Positions 45,901 through 59,455 of a DNA stretch of 64,000 bases are shown here, piece after piece. The stretch comes from Stomorhina lunata (Eukaryota; Arthropoda; Insecta; Diptera; Rhiniidae). The notes below the pieces were generated by a model that ran no database searches, was not told where the DNA came from, and was given only the letters and a program-made list of their open reading frames with translations. The stretch lies in the NCBI GenBank assembly GCA_933228675.1, contig OW121741.1, forward strand, positions 138,287,858 through 138,351,857, written 5' to 3'. The stretch's first letter is position 1. The number at the start of each line of letters is the position of its first letter. Made by a program: the position numbers and the translations under genes.

Positions 45901-46200
45901 AACATGAGATCAATGCTTCTAAGTATATTAGGTTTGGTGTCAGTTTATCAATTTTAAATATTTTGTGGCAGCTTATTCAAGGCAAATTAGCAACATGTCA
46001 ATTTTAGCGATTTTATTTGCCAAATAACAATTTTCTTTATCTTTAAAAATGTCAGTGAAGCGTTTGAGTTTAAAAGAGAAAAAAATATAAATTAAATCAA
46101 AATGATTTAGATTAAAAAAAATGAAATAAAAAATTCCTCGAAATTTTTTGGTAAACTCTTACATATTAAATAAAATTAAAAGCATTATGGGTATTTAGGA
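42961..46200. other. Unique island, possible fragments
   Basis: Holds a perfect 10 bp hairpin (43525-43553), a start codon with an adjacent good donor-like GTAAGT (43983-44007), an acceptor-like TTTTTCAG at about 44238-44245, purine-rich runs near 44640-44820 and 44870-45130, and TGATCA-type motifs near 45361-45566. Pieces at 42961-43080 may still belong to the decayed LINE. No gene is supported. Confidence 0.4.
43525..43553. other. Perfect 10 bp stem hairpin
   Basis: TAGGTGTGGC and GCCACACCTA pair perfectly around TGTGTTAAC. It may be a foldback end or a dimeric protein site; it is not followed by a T run, so it is not a pol III terminator. Confidence 0.5.
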
Positions 46201-48690
46201 AAAAATTAGTAATTTTTTATGTAAAATTTTTCTATAAAAGTTATAAACTTAAAATTTTGCTGTTAATACTAACTTTTGTTTAATCTACAATTTGAACAGA
46301 AAAGCCTTCGTTGTAAAATTTGTTTAGAAAAATTTTCGTTGCAAAATTTTTTGGACAAATTTTCGACGTAAACTTTTTACAGAAAAATTTTTGAGGTAAA
46401 ATATTTATAGAAAATTCTTCGACCTTAAATTTGTAAAGACAAATTTTCGATATAAAATTTTTATAAAAAAATTTTTTAATATAAAATTTTTAAATAAAAA
46501 TTTTTGATATAAAACTTTTATAAAAAAATCCAAATATAAATTTGTTTCTAGAAAAATTATCTATATGAAACTTTTGAATGAAAAAAGTTTTAATAAAAAA
46601 ATGTTTGATATAAAATTTGTATAAAAAAAATGTTCGTTATAAAATTTGTAGCGAAAATTTTTGTTCTAATCGAAAATTATCACTGTAAAATTGCTTTAGA
46701 AGCATTTTCTTTATAAAATTTTTATATAAAAATTTTCGTTATAAAATTTTATATAAAAATTTTCGTCATAAAATTTCCATCGAAAAATTTTTGTTATAAA
46801 ATTTTTATAGAAAAATTTTCGATATTAAGTTTTTTTAAGGAGAATTTTTGATATAATATTTCTATATAAAATTTTTCTTCAGGAAATTTTGAAATACAAT
46901 TTTTCTATAGAAAATTTTCGATATAAAATTTGTCTATAGAAAATTTTCGATATAAGATTTTTCTATAGAAAATTTTCGAAATAAAATCTTTCTATAGAAA
47001 ATTTACGATACAAAATTTTTCTAAAAAAAAATTTCGAAATAAAATTTTTCTATATTCGATGTAAAATTTTTTTTATAGAAAATTTTCGATATAAAATTTA
47101 TCTATAGAAAATTTTCAATATAAAATTATTCTACAAAAAATTTTCAATATCAAATTTTTCTATAGAAAATTTTAGATATAAAATTTTTCTATACAAAATT
47201 TTCTATACAACAATTTTTCTATAGAAAATTATCAATATAAAATTTTTCTCTAGAAAATTTTCGATATAAAATTTTTCTATAAAAAATTTTTAATATAAAA
47301 TAATTTTATACAAAATTTTCGATATAAAAATTTTCTATAGAAAATTTTCGATATAAAATTTTTTTATAGCAAATTTTCGATATAAAATTTTTGCATACAA
47401 AATTTTCGATATAAAAGCTTTCTATAGAAAATTTTCGTTATAAAAGTTTTCTTTAGAAAATTTTTGATATAAAAGTTTTGTATAGAAAATTTTCGATATA
47501 AAATTTTTATACAGAAAATTTTCTACATAAAATTTTACTATAGAAAATTTCCGATATAAAATTTTTCTACAGAAAATTTTCAATATAAAATTATTCTATA
47601 GAAAATTTTAGATATAAAATTTTTCTATAAAAAACTTTCAATATAAAATTATTTTATAGAAAATTTTCGATATAAAATTTTTATACAGAAAATTTTCTAC
47701 ATAAAGTGTTTCTATAGAAATTTCTCGTTATAAAATTTTTCTTAGAAAATTTTCGATATAAAATTTTTCTATAGAAAATTTTCGATATAAAATTTTTGTA
47801 TAGAGAATTTTCTATAGAACATTTTTGATGTAAAATTCCTCTATACAACATTTTCGATATAAAATTCTTCTATACAAAATTTTCGATATAAAATTTTTTT
47901 ATACAAAATTTTTGGACATAAAATTTTTCTATAGAAAATTTTCAGTATAAAATTTTTCTATAGAAAATTTTCAGTATAAAATTTTTCTATAGAAAATTTT
48001 CGATATAAAATATTTTTATAAAAAATTTTCGTTATAAAATTCTTCTATACAAAATTTTCGTTATAAAATTCTTCTATACAAAATTTTCGTTATAAAATTC
48101 TTCTATAAAAAATTTTCGATAGAAAATTTTTCTATAGAAAATTTTCGATATAAAATTTTTCTATAAAAAATTTTCGATATAAAATTTTTCTATAGAAAAT
48201 TTTCGATATAAGAATTTTCAATAGAAAATTTTCGATATAAAAATTTTAAATTGAGAATTTTTGATATAAATGTTTTCTATGAAAAATTGTTGATATAAAA
48301 TTTTTCTATAGAAAATTTTCGATACAAAATTTTTATATAGAAAAGTTTTGATACAAAATTTTTCTATAGAAAATTTTCGATAGAAAATTTTTCTATAGAA
48401 AATTTTCGATACAAAATTTTTCTATAGAAAATTTTCGATACAAAATTTTTCTATAGAAAATTTTCGATATAAAATTTTTCTATACGAAATTTTCGATATA
48501 AAATTTTTCTATACGAAATTTTCGATATAAATTTCTTCTTAAGAATATTTTCGATATAAAATTTTTATAAAGAATATTTTCGATATAAAATTTTTCTATA
48601 AAAAATGTTTGATAAAAGTTTTTTCTATGGAAAATTTTCGATACAAAATTCTTCTATAGAAAATTTTCGAAACTTTCTATAGAAAAATTT
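46200..48690 (+). repeat. 29 bp minisatellite array (CTATAGAAAATTTTCGATA type)
   Basis: Roughly 85 units, highly degenerate before 46860 and more regular after, sharing TCTATAGAAAATTTTCGATA with the 22.5-24.3 kb array but mostly ending ATAAAATTTTT rather than ACAAAATTTTT. ACAAAATT subtypes appear near 48320-48450. Confidence 0.93.
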
Positions 48691-49495
48691 TGTACCGCAA
48701 ATTATCTTTATCAATTTTATAATGAATTCCCATCGTGAATACCTCTATTTCAGAATTTAACTATCTCCAATCAAAAATATCATGAGAACTTAAAAAAAAT
48801 GTATTATATTCCTGAGATAAATGTTTACTAACCAAAACTGGTTGCAATTTTACAAAAACTCTCATACTTTCAAAACACAAATAAAATTTCTCAAAACATT
48901 CTTGTTTCAAATTTTAAAAAAACGAATATTAATTCATTCATTACTTGTCATTCAAAATTACTTGTTTCTGTTCTGTTTCTTTATTAGTTTAAATCTTGAT
49001 AACATGAACATTTACGAGTATTTTTATTTTAATGCATTTTTTAACAAATTAATATTCAGTCATCCATTAAAAATGATTCATAGTCATCTACTGTCAATTT
49101 CGAATAGGTAATTTCATGTCGAATCCACAAGTAATATTTTTGATATTATACAAAAATATTAGATTTCATAAATAAAGTTCTTAAATACAAAATGACTTCT
49201 TTTTCAAATTTGTCTGTCTGATGGTCTTCTCTTATCATTTCGAAACCCTTTAAGTAGATTTTCTTGTTTTTGACTGAAGATCTGTCGATAATTATCTTTA
49301 CGCTTAGTTTAATTGGGTTTATCAAACACAAGACGTTTGGGGGTAAATATTTTAGTGTCTAAGGATTTTGTTATTGTTAACTTTAATTAAGAAACACAAG
49401 ATAAATTTTAAGATTTTTCTTTAAAAAAGGAAATAGTTTATTGAAACGATGATGTCAATAGAAATCTTTTTCGAAGTTCTAATACGCATTTATTC
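48691..49495. other. Unique AT-rich island
   Basis: No gene, repeat or element recognised. Frames at 48821-49111 and 49146-49331 are AT-rich and low complexity. Confidence 0.4.
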
Positions 49496-49509
49496 TAACC
49501 CAATTGCGA

Positions 49510-49760
49510 GTTCAAGTTCAAGTTCAAGTTCAAGTTTTATTAATCCCATAAAATTGTTTTTACATAAGTCCTTAAGCTAGTTCTTAAAAACTAAAATTTA
49601 TTACATTTAATCCTCGCATATGTTATCTATCAAGGCTTTCTTATTATTTATACATATTAATAATATTTGTAGCTTTGCTACGACATTTTTACATTTTATA
49701 GTTTAATAATTTCAAAATATTCCCTAAAAAGGGATCAAAAAAGGAAGTCTATTAACCAAT
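49510..49760 (-). mobile_element. 5'-truncated LINE 3' end with 14 bp target duplication
   Basis: The perfect direct repeat TAACCCAATTGCGA flanks the segment (49496-49509 and 49761-49774). On the minus strand the 251 bp insert ends in GGGATTAATAAAAC followed by four copies of TTGAAC, a 3' microsatellite tail instead of poly(A), as in several CR1/L2/RTE-related families. Only 3' UTR remains, so the family cannot be named. Confidence 0.85.
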
Positions 49761-49774
49761 TAACCCAATTGCGA

Positions 49775-50790
49775 AAATAAATAGACCTTTTATATAAAAA
49801 GTAAAATTTGAAAATTTTAGGTTTTTATAATCAAAGTATAGAAATATTAGTTCTTATCAAATAACCAATTAGGTAATTCCCGTTTTTAAGAACTTTTTAA
49901 GAGATGTAGCAAAATGCTGTCAAATACATCTTCGGCAGCAATTATCTTTTCTTTCTTGACTCATTTTTTCAAAAACTTATTTTAAAGAATTTCAAAAATT
50001 TTTGTATTTATTTGCCGGAAATTATCTGAAAGTTTTTTATTTTAGTTTAACCAACAATTGAGATCTTATGACTCATTTTATTCACTTCCATGCTATTATT
50101 TAATTGTTATCAAATCACAATTCACATCAAAAATGTATCAAAATGATTCTGTTGCCAAGATCAATCACAGCATCTGAACAAATGAGTCATTAGTTTTAAA
50201 TTTTATTATTTGATTAATAAATATTTCCGCCAGAAACAAATAATGTCAATTAGTTCCCAGGGAATACGAAAGCGAAAGCTTTGATCCTTTCGACAAAACT
50301 CATATAAAATGACATTCATAATTTATATTGGATTATTTTGTCTAAAGCCTAAGTCCTAAATATTAAGAGTGAGAGCCTGTAGAGAATAGGGGCTTCTGTA
50401 TGAGAAGTTTTTTTTTTCAACTTTTTCTGTTTTGAGATCTTGTTCAGATTTGTTTGAATGGTTTTCTTATTGTTTTTGAAAATCGTAAAAATAACAGTTC
50501 TAATTTGCTTAATTTTAGTAGAGTTTGAGTTTCAGTTTGTTTCAATTTGCTTTGTTTATTTGAAGTTTTGGCCTATAAAAGAGGTTCATGTCATCACCGA
50601 CATCGGCTACACATGCGCATTTATTCGCCACACATTTATTAAACAAACGTCGGGCTATAGAGTCATTTCTGGGACAAGAACAGCAAATAAAATAAAATAG
50701 CGCGAGCCAAATCTAAACATTATCAAACAAAAGGTTTGGGAATCAGATGTTTAAAGGAATCATGTCTAAAATCTTAGCAATACAAAATTT
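49775..50790. other. Unique island
   Basis: No gene recognised. The frame at 50458-50700 is uncertain and has no motif. The last 50 bp (GTTTAAAGGAATCATGTC from 50749) is the first copy of a seed repeated at 51317. Confidence 0.4.
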
Positions 50791-52860
50791 GTTTCTACAT
50801 ATTTTGAAAACTTTTCTATCAAAATTTGAAAATTTTCCTATAAAAATAGAAAAAAATTGAAAATTTTTCTATAAAAATAGAAAAAATTTGAAAATTTTCT
50901 TATGAAAGCAGAAAAAATTTGAAAATTTACCTATAAAAATAGAAAAATTTGAAAATTTTCCTATAAAAATAGAAAAAATTTGAAAATTTTCCTATAAAAA
51001 TAGAAAAAATTTGAAAATTTTCCTAGAAAAATAGAAAAATTTTTTAAATTTTCCTATGAAAATAGAAAAATTTTGAAAATTTTCCTATGAAAATAGAAAA
51101 ATTTTGAAAATAATCCTATAAAAATAGAAAAATTTTGAAAATTGTCCTATAAAAATTTTGAAAAATTTCCTAGAAAAATTAAAAAATTGTTGAAAATTTT
51201 CCTATAAAAATAGAAAAATGTTGAAAATTTTCCTACAAAAATAAAAAAAAATTTTAAAATTTTCCTATAAATATAAAAAAACATCTGAAGATTTTCCTAT
51301 AAAAATATTTAAATTTTGTTTAAAGGAATCATATCTAAAATCTTAGCAATACAAAATTAGATTCTACATATTTTGAAAACTTTTCTATCAAATTTTGAAA
51401 ATTTTCCTATAAAAATAGAAAAAATTTGAAAATTTCCCTATAAAAATAAAAATTTTTTAAATTTTTGTATGAAAATTGAAAAATTTTGAAAATAATCCTA
51501 TAAAAATAGAAAAATTTTGAAAATTATCCTATAAAAATTTTGAAAATTTTCCTATAAAAATAGAAAAATTTTGAAAATTTTCCTATAAAAATAGAAAAAT
51601 TTTGAAAATTTTCCTATAAAAATAGAAAAATTTTGAAAATTTTCCTATAAAAATAGAAAAATTTTGAAAATTTTCCTATAAAAATAGAAAAATTTTGAAA
51701 ATTTTCCTATAAAAATAGAAAAATTTTGAAAATTTTCCTATAAAAATAGAAAAATTTTGAAAATTTTCCTATAAAAATAGAAAAATTTTGAAAATTTTCC
51801 TATAAAAATAGAAAAATTTTGAAAATTTTCCTATAAAAATAGACAAATTTTGAAAATTTTCCTATAAAAATAGAAAAATTTTGAAAATTTTCCTATAAAA
51901 ATAGAAAAATTTTGAAAATTTTCCTATAAAAATAGAAAAATTTTGAAAATTTTCCTATAAAAATAGAAAAATTTTGAAAATTTTCCTATAAAAATAGAAA
52001 AATTTTGAAAATTTTCCTATAAAAATAGAAAAATTTTGAAAATTTTCCTATAAAAATAGAAAAATTTTGAAAATTTTCCTATAAAAATAGAAAAATTTTG
52101 AAAATTTTCCTATAAAAATAGAAAAATTTTGAAAATTTTCCTATAAAAATAGAAAACTTTTGAAAATTTTCCTATAAAAATAGAAAAATTTTGAAAATTT
52201 TCCTATAAAAATAGAAAAATTTTGAAAATTTTCCTATAAAAATAGAAAAATTTTGAAAATTTTCCTATAAAAATAGTAAAATTTTGAAAATTTTCCTATA
52301 AAAATAGTAAAATTTTGAAAATTTTCCTATAAAAATAGTAAAATTTTGAAAATTTTTCTAAAAAAATAGTAAAATTTCGAAAATTTTCCTATAAAAATAG
52401 TAAAATTTTGAAAATTTTCCTATAAAAATAATAAAATTTTGAAAATTTTCCTATAAAAATAATAAAATTTTGAAAATTTTCCTATAAAAATAGTAAAATT
52501 TTGAAAATTTTCCTATAAAAATAGTAAAATTTTGAAAATTTTCCTATAAATATAGCAAAATTTTTAAAATTTTTCTATAAAAATAGTAAAATTTTGAAAA
52601 TTTTCCCATAAAAATAGTAAAATTTTGAAAATTTTCCTATAAAAATAGTAAAATTTTGAAAATTTTCCTATAAAAAAAGTAAAATTTTGAAAATTTTTCT
52701 ATAAAATAGTAAAATTTTAAAAATTTCAAAAAATTTGATCAAAACAATATTTTTAAAATTTTTCTAGAAAATAATAACATTTTTTAAATTTTCATATAAA
52801 AAAATTTTTTGAAAATTTTCTTATAAAAATTTTAGAAATTTTTATTCGATCGAAATAATT
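50791..52860 (+). repeat. 31 bp minisatellite array with 568 bp duplication
   Basis: About 60 units of 31 bp contain CCTATAAAAATAGAAAAA and TTTTGAAAATTTT; near 52270 the unit changes from ATAGAAAAA to ATAGTAAAA. The seed GTTTAAAGGAATCAT occurs at 50749 and 51317 (568 bp apart), with the ACATATTTTGAAAACTTTTC flank duplicated too. 51540-52270 is nearly homogeneous. Confidence 0.95.
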
Positions 52861-53720
52861 AGAACTCACTCCTTTAAAAAACACTCAAAAAAGGTACATG
52901 TGAAAACGATCTTTAAAAATTTGTGTAAAACAACCGAAAAAAAAACCCTAAAACAATATTTCAGATGATGATACGTGTTTTTTTGTTTATATTTTGTCTG
53001 ATCATTATTATTGTTGTTGTAATTTAAACCATGTTTAAACATGAAATTATGATCTACATTTTTTATATAAATTTTTTGATGTGAGGTCAGTGGAGTTTGT
53101 TTTTTATTCATGTTGAAGTTGTGTTCTGTCTTTTTCCTGATCTTGTTTTTTTTGTCTTATTTTTTGGCTCATACTTTAATGAAGCTAAATAAGGAAACAG
53201 AGGCGTCATTAAACTGTTTTAAATGAAGACATACCCACTACCACCTTTAGATAATTTCAAACTTAAAAGTTACCGCTCTGCGCTTCTGGTTCTAGACAAA
53301 ACACACATTATTTTCTCACACTGACTGACCGTTTTCGTTTATTTCTCTACAAAGAAATTCCGTTTTTGTTGCCGGTTCGAAATTATTTTTAAAATAAAAC
53401 CTTCAATTTAATAAAATTATTTTAAACTTTACCTCCTCGAGTTTTTATCAATGATGACGATGATGCTGCCTTTACGGCTGTTGCAGCTTCTGAAGCGGGT
53501 AAGAGTGATCTTTGTGCTGACGGTGTTGATGAAGCTGATGTTGCTCTGAAGATTTTTTAGATTTTTGCCACGATGGCCTTAAACGTGTTGTTGTACAGAG
53601 TCAGATTCAAGATTGGAGAATAAAGTTTAGCTGCCGTTTTGTTATTTGTTGTAGTTTTAGGGCACAAATGTTCTCTAAACGCTCAAACGCATGTTTTACA
53701 CTTAGGAAAATTTAATGCAT
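52861..53720. other. Unique island
   Basis: Single-copy sequence with a TGATCA site near 53000, GATGATGATGCTG-type triplets near 53450-53470 and a chance minus-strand frame at 52866-53111. No gene recognised. Confidence 0.4.
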
Positions 53721-54800
53721 TATAATTTTGGGGAAATTTTAGATTGACTTTCAAATCTTTTTCCATTAAATTTTAAAAACATTTTTTAATAGAAATTGCA
53801 ATATTTAGAAATTCTAAAAAAAATTCAAAAAATTTTTATAAAAATAGTAAAACTTAAAACAATTCTATAAAAATAGCAATATTTGTAAAATTTTTCAATG
53901 GAAATCAAAGTTTTGAAACTTTTTTTAAAATTGTCCTATAAAAATAGTAAAATTTTTAAAATTTTGCTATAAAAATAGTAAAATTTTTAAAATTTTTCTA
54001 TAAAAATAGTAAAATTTTGAAAATGTTCCTATAAAAATAGTAAAATTTTGAAAATGTTCCTATAAAAATAGTAAAATTTTGAAAATTTTCCTATAAAAAT
54101 AGTAAAATTTTGAAAATTTTCCTATAAAAATAGTAAAATTTTGAAAATTTTCCTATAAAAATAGTAAAATTTTGAAAATTTTCCTATAAAAATAGTAAAA
54201 TTTTGAAAATTTTCCTATAAAAATAGTGAAATTTTGAAAATTTTCCTATAAAACAAAGTAAAATTTTGAAAATTTTGCTATACAAATAGTAAAATTTTGA
54301 AAATTTTCCTATAAAAATAGTAAAATTTTGAAAATTTTCCTATAAAAATAGTAAAATTTTGAAAATTTTCCTATAAAAATAGTAAAATTTTGAAAATTTT
54401 CCTATAAAAATAGTAAAATTTTGAAAATTTTCCTATAAAAATAGTAAAATTTTGAAAATTTTCCTATAAAAATAGTAAAATTTTGAAAATTTTGCTATAA
54501 AAATAGTAAAATTTTGAAATTTTTCTTTAAATATTGTAAAATATTAAAATTTTTTCTACGCAAAATTTTAAAATTTTTTTTATAAAAATAGTAAAATTGT
54601 GAAAATTTTCCAATAAAAATAGTAAAATTTAAAAAATGTTCCTAAAAAATAATGAACTTAAAAAATATATATAAAATGATAAAATTTTCTTATAAAAATA
54701 GGAAAATTGTCCTATAAATGTATCAAGATTTTGATATTTCCACAAATATTGCAAAATTTTGAAAATTTTTCTTTAAAAAAAGGCACAAAATTTTAAATTT
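53721..54800 (+). repeat. 31 bp minisatellite array
   Basis: The core (53930-54520) has about 20 regular units identical in type to the 7.5-12 kb array, including one AAAACAAAG variant near 54250; both edges decay. Confidence 0.93.
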
Positions 54801-56490
54801 CCCTACAACCTTATAATGTTGACTATCTACTTTATTGACCCTTAGTAGTAAAAATTGTAGCCTATAGTAATTTCACAACTTTATCATGCTGGTTTTGTGA
54901 GTGTATTTGTAAATAGTGGCAGTTGTTGTCTTAAATTTTTGGCTACTACCAAGACTACTACTCGTGCAATAAGTGTATATGAATGAGTGTATGTATTTCG
55001 GGTACAATATTTTGACTACCACACCACAACATCATCGTGGTTCTGCTCTGGCTCTATGGCGGCACAACATCAACACTTTCATGAAGCGTGGCCTTTAATT
55101 TTTGTGTGTTCAGCCACACTTTTTTCTCGTTTTTAAAGCTCAAACAAAATTTAAAAACCCCCTGACATACAACTAAGGCTCAAAATTTCAAAATTTTATT
55201 TTTAACTTTTTTTTATTAAAGTTGAGGTTTTTTAAAGTTTTAAATAAAAGTTAAATGTGTGTGGTCTTTAAAAAAATATAAGAAAAAAATCGACGAAAAA
55301 TAAGTGATTTAATTTTTTGTTTTTTTGTTGTGGCTGCAGTAAAAATAAATATCTTGATTACTCCGGTACTGACTCGAATAGTGGTCAGTTGTTTCTTTTT
55401 CTCTGATAGTTTCTCTGTTTTTATAATAAAAAATTTCTTTGGTTGTTTACCATAACTTAATTTCCCTAGATTTTTGGTTGATTTCTGTACGAGACTATTT
55501 GTTTAATGGACTGTTCCTTTTTTTCAATAAACCTTTTCTTTATTACTGTTTTTTTTTTTGTAGATTTCTTCTCTGGGTTTTTCTGCCAAATGTCATAATT
55601 CAAAAAAATTAAATCATAAATTATTAATATTGATTTTTATTATTTCTTTGGCTTTATCTGCTTTTTTCCTCTTTAGCTGTAACTCCATTATTATGTTTAG
55701 TTTTGGTTTGTGTTGTAAATGGCGGTAAATATCATGTCTTTTTAACCAACTTTTCGATTTTTGTTGCTATTATTGAGTTTTGCCCAGTTTTTATTTTGTT
55801 TTCCAAATAGACCTTATGAACCTTGATCGGTCTTTTATCGCGTTTCCTTAAATTCAATTGCTTTATTTAACTTTTTTTGCTTTTGGAGTTTCGATCAACC
55901 TGTGCTAAATATTTGTTTGGTTTGTGGCAATTCACATGATTTTGTTGGTTATTTTATTCTAGTTTATTTTTCTTAAATTCTCTGTAGGACGATCGTGGTC
56001 TTTAAGAAGTAGAACAATTTTTATCGACAAAAATTAATATATAAATGGAAGCATTACTTAGTTTTTCACTCGCTTTGTAACATATAATAAATGGATTTAA
56101 AAACAAAAGTAACTGATAATCAAATATTCTTTTAAGATAAAGTAAGAATAACAAGAATGGTTGTGCCACGCCCACCATAGAAAACCACAGAAATTAGCTT
56201 CAAATTGCAAAAAAATTTATGTCATATAGAAGGACTACTCTCAATAAAGTTTTTTATTTCAAAATTATATAAGTTTTGGTTTAATATAGGGGATATCGTA
56301 TTCGATATATCCGAATAAATCCTCTTGCTTGTTTTCAGTAAATTTTAAGGTTTTGGTGTCTTTAAAGTTCACTTCTATTTTGACCATTTCAACGCCATTA
56401 GGGTTTTATGATTTCTGTTTAACAAGTTGTTTTACTCACAAATAAAGGGAAGCCTTCTAATATAAGATCTAGATATTCAAAATTTATTCT
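54801..56490. other. Unique island between inverted arrays
   Basis: T-rich single-copy DNA on the plus strand (about 55500-55960). GTTGTGCCACGCCCACCATAG near 56161 resembles a motif common in dispersed fly repeats, but no element ends were found. It separates plus-oriented (53.7-54.8 kb) from minus-oriented (56.5-58.1 kb) satellite. Confidence 0.4.
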
Positions 56491-58110
56491 AACTTTTACT
56501 ATTTTTGTTTTGGAACTTTTTATAAATTTTGCTTTTATATAGGAACATTTTCAAAATTTTACAATTTTTATAGAAAATTATTTTTATAGGAAAACTTTCA
56601 AAATTTTACTATTTCTATAGGAAAGTTTATAAAATTTTACTCTTTTTACAGACAAATTTTCAAAATTTTACTATTTTTATTGAAAAATTTTCAAAATTTT
56701 ACTATTTTTATTGAAAAATTTTCAAAATTTGACTATTTCTAAAGCAAAATTTTTAAAATTTTACTATTTTTATAAGAAAATTTTCAAAATTTTACTATTT
56801 TATAGGAAAATCTTTAAAATTTTGATATTTTTATAGGAAAATTTTACTATTTTTATAGAAAAATTTTGAAAATTTTACTATTTTTATAGGAAAACTTTCC
56901 AAAATTTTACTATTTCTATAGGAAAATTTATAAAATTTTACTTTTTTTATAGAAAAATTTTCAAAATATTACTATTTTTATAGGAAATCTTTCCAAAATT
57001 TTACTATTTCTATAGGAGAATTTATAAACTTTTACGTTTTTTTATAGAAAAATGTTCAAAATTTTACTATTTTTATAGGAAAACTTTCCAAAATTTTACT
57101 AGTACTATAGGAAAATTTATAAACTTTTACTTTTTTTTATAGAAAAATTTTCAAAAATTTACTATTTTTATAAGAAAACTTTCCAAAATTATACTATTTC
57201 TATAGGAAAATTTTTATAAATTTACTATTTTTATAGGAAAATTTTCAAAATTTTACTATTTTTATAGGAAAACTTTCCAAAATTTTACTATTTCTATAGG
57301 AAAATTTATAAAAATTTACTTTTTTTATTGAAAAATTTTCAAAATTTTACTTGAAAAATTTTCAAAATTTGAATATTTTTATTGAAAAATTTTCAAAATT
57401 GTACTATTTTTATAGGAAAATTTTCAAAATTTTACTATTTTTATAGAAAAAATTTTCAAAATTTTACTATTTTTATAGGAAAGTTTTCAAAATTTTACTA
57501 CTTTTATAAGAAAATTTTCAAAATTTCATATTTTTATAGGAAAATTTTGAAAATTTTACTATTTTTAAAAGAAAATTTTCAAAATTTTACTATTTTTATA
57601 GGTAAATTTTCAAAATTTTACTATTTTTAAAAGAAAATTTTCAAAATTTTACTATTTTTATAGCAAAATTTTCAAAAGTTTACTATTTTTATAGCAAAAT
57701 TTTCAAAATTTTACTATTTTTATAGGTAAATTTTCAAAATTTTACTATTTTTATAGCAAAATTTTTAAAATTTCCTATTTTTATAGGAACATTTTTATAA
57801 TTTTACTATTTTTATATGAAAATTTTTAAAATTTTAAAATTTTACAATTTTTATAGGAAAACTTTGCAAACTTTTACTTTTTCTATATGAAAATCTATAA
57901 AATTTTACTTTTTTTATAGAAAAATTTTCAAAATTTTTCTATTTTTATTGAAAATTTATCAAAATTTTACTATTTTTATAGCAAAATTTTCAAAATTTTA
58001 ATATTTTTATAGGAAAATTTTTAAAATTTTACTATTTTTATAGGAACAGTTTTAAAATTTTACTATTTTTATAGGAACATTTTTAAAATTTTACTATTTT
58101 GTTTTTGCTT
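56491..58110 (-). repeat. 31 bp minisatellite array, inverted orientation
   Basis: About 50 units of AAAATTTTACTATTTTTATA and GGAAAATTTTC, with subtypes GGAAAACTTTCC and GGAAAATTTATAAA alternating between 56880 and 57310. It is the reverse complement of the 53.9 kb array. Confidence 0.93.
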
Positions 58111-59455
58111 TTGAGAATTGAGGGTTTTTTTAAATTTGTTTAGTACTGCAGGAAAACAAAGTTTTGTTTAGCTATACTTCCCTTAGAAAAATGGCATTGA
58201 TTTCCTTTTTTTTTTGCAACTTTTCAAAAATCATTTTGTTTTGTTAAATTTTTTTGTTGGTTACAGCAGGAGTCAAATAGCTTTAACCAGCACTATTTTA
58301 AAGATTCAAATAATCATAATCTATGGCATCTATTTATGTCTTTTAAGTTCATTTTTAGCCACAAAAAACGAGATAAATTGCTGTGAAATATAAAATCGTT
58401 TTAAAATGCAAGAATCGCTGGTTCCTGGGCTGGTATTCAGTCGTTCCTCGTATGTGCGTATTTTAAATGAAATTGTACAATTTAATGCAACCTAAGACTT
58501 TAAACGGGTAAAAATGGAAATAAAGTGAACATTAAAGCTATTAAAATGGCACGATTTCTCAATAAATGTTGACAACTTTTTTCCTGCTTAAAATTTAAAA
58601 AACAACAACAATTTAAAGAAATATACGTTTATTGTAGAATAATAATAATGATGATGATGATCATGTTAATGATGATATCCTGAAGGAAGTGAAATGTGAT
58701 ACGATATTATGCTCAATAACTTACGATCTTTGCAGTCAAAACTTTTAAAGACACATTTAAATTTAGCAACAGAAATGATCACTATTGCAACAAGTAGAGG
58801 ATCATATTGAGGACAAGATTGAGAGTTTCCAAAACAAACTTGAGTTCAGTTCATAAGTAATTTGAATGTGGCCTTTTTGTGGTTTTGTTATACTTTAAAC
58901 AGCCATTTGAGGTTGTTTTTCCATTTTTGGGATTGGAGTCTTCATCACTCTATATCTTGTAGTTCATTCAAAGTTGGCTGCACTTGTTCACATGAAAATA
59001 ATTTCTGTGTTGGTGTTTAGTTGTTCATGTTCCTCAGACATCTGTTGTTCCTTTTCTCTATGGTCTTGCATAGCCAATTCAGTTCTGGCTGTAGAGTCTA
59101 AATTTGCAACCTCTTATTTAAGTTGATGTTGCTGTCATTTGTTCACCTGTGGCGTTTAAATGTTGTTGTCAACGTTGTTAACATTTATGTAGATGAGCTT
59201 TAATAAATACAACATAAATTGTTGTTGGTAGTGGTTGTATGTAGTTAAATGTTGATCTGTTCGATTCTCTCTGTTCACCTTTTAACGCCACAAAAGACCC
59301 ACGGCCAGAGTTAAATGAATGTGTTAATGAGTTGAAAATTGAATATATCTACTAATATTAGCGGACACTGAATAAATTAAGCAAATTTGTTTGCTATAGG
59401 GAAAGGAGCACAAGAAACAAAGAATTTTCCCACGACAAAGACAGAAAACAAAAAA
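58111..59455. other. Unique island
   Basis: Single-copy DNA, with ATGATGATGATCATG near 58648-58663 and GATC sites near 58776 and 58801. There is no ORF of note and nothing element-like. Confidence 0.4.

Noticed and set aside
57382..57630. Frame with repeated FYRKIFKIL pattern, and similar frames at 2217-2411 and 60497-60694
   Set aside because: These are chance frames through the 31 bp satellite, whose period is not a multiple of three; frames persist only because the repeat is AT-rich with few stops.
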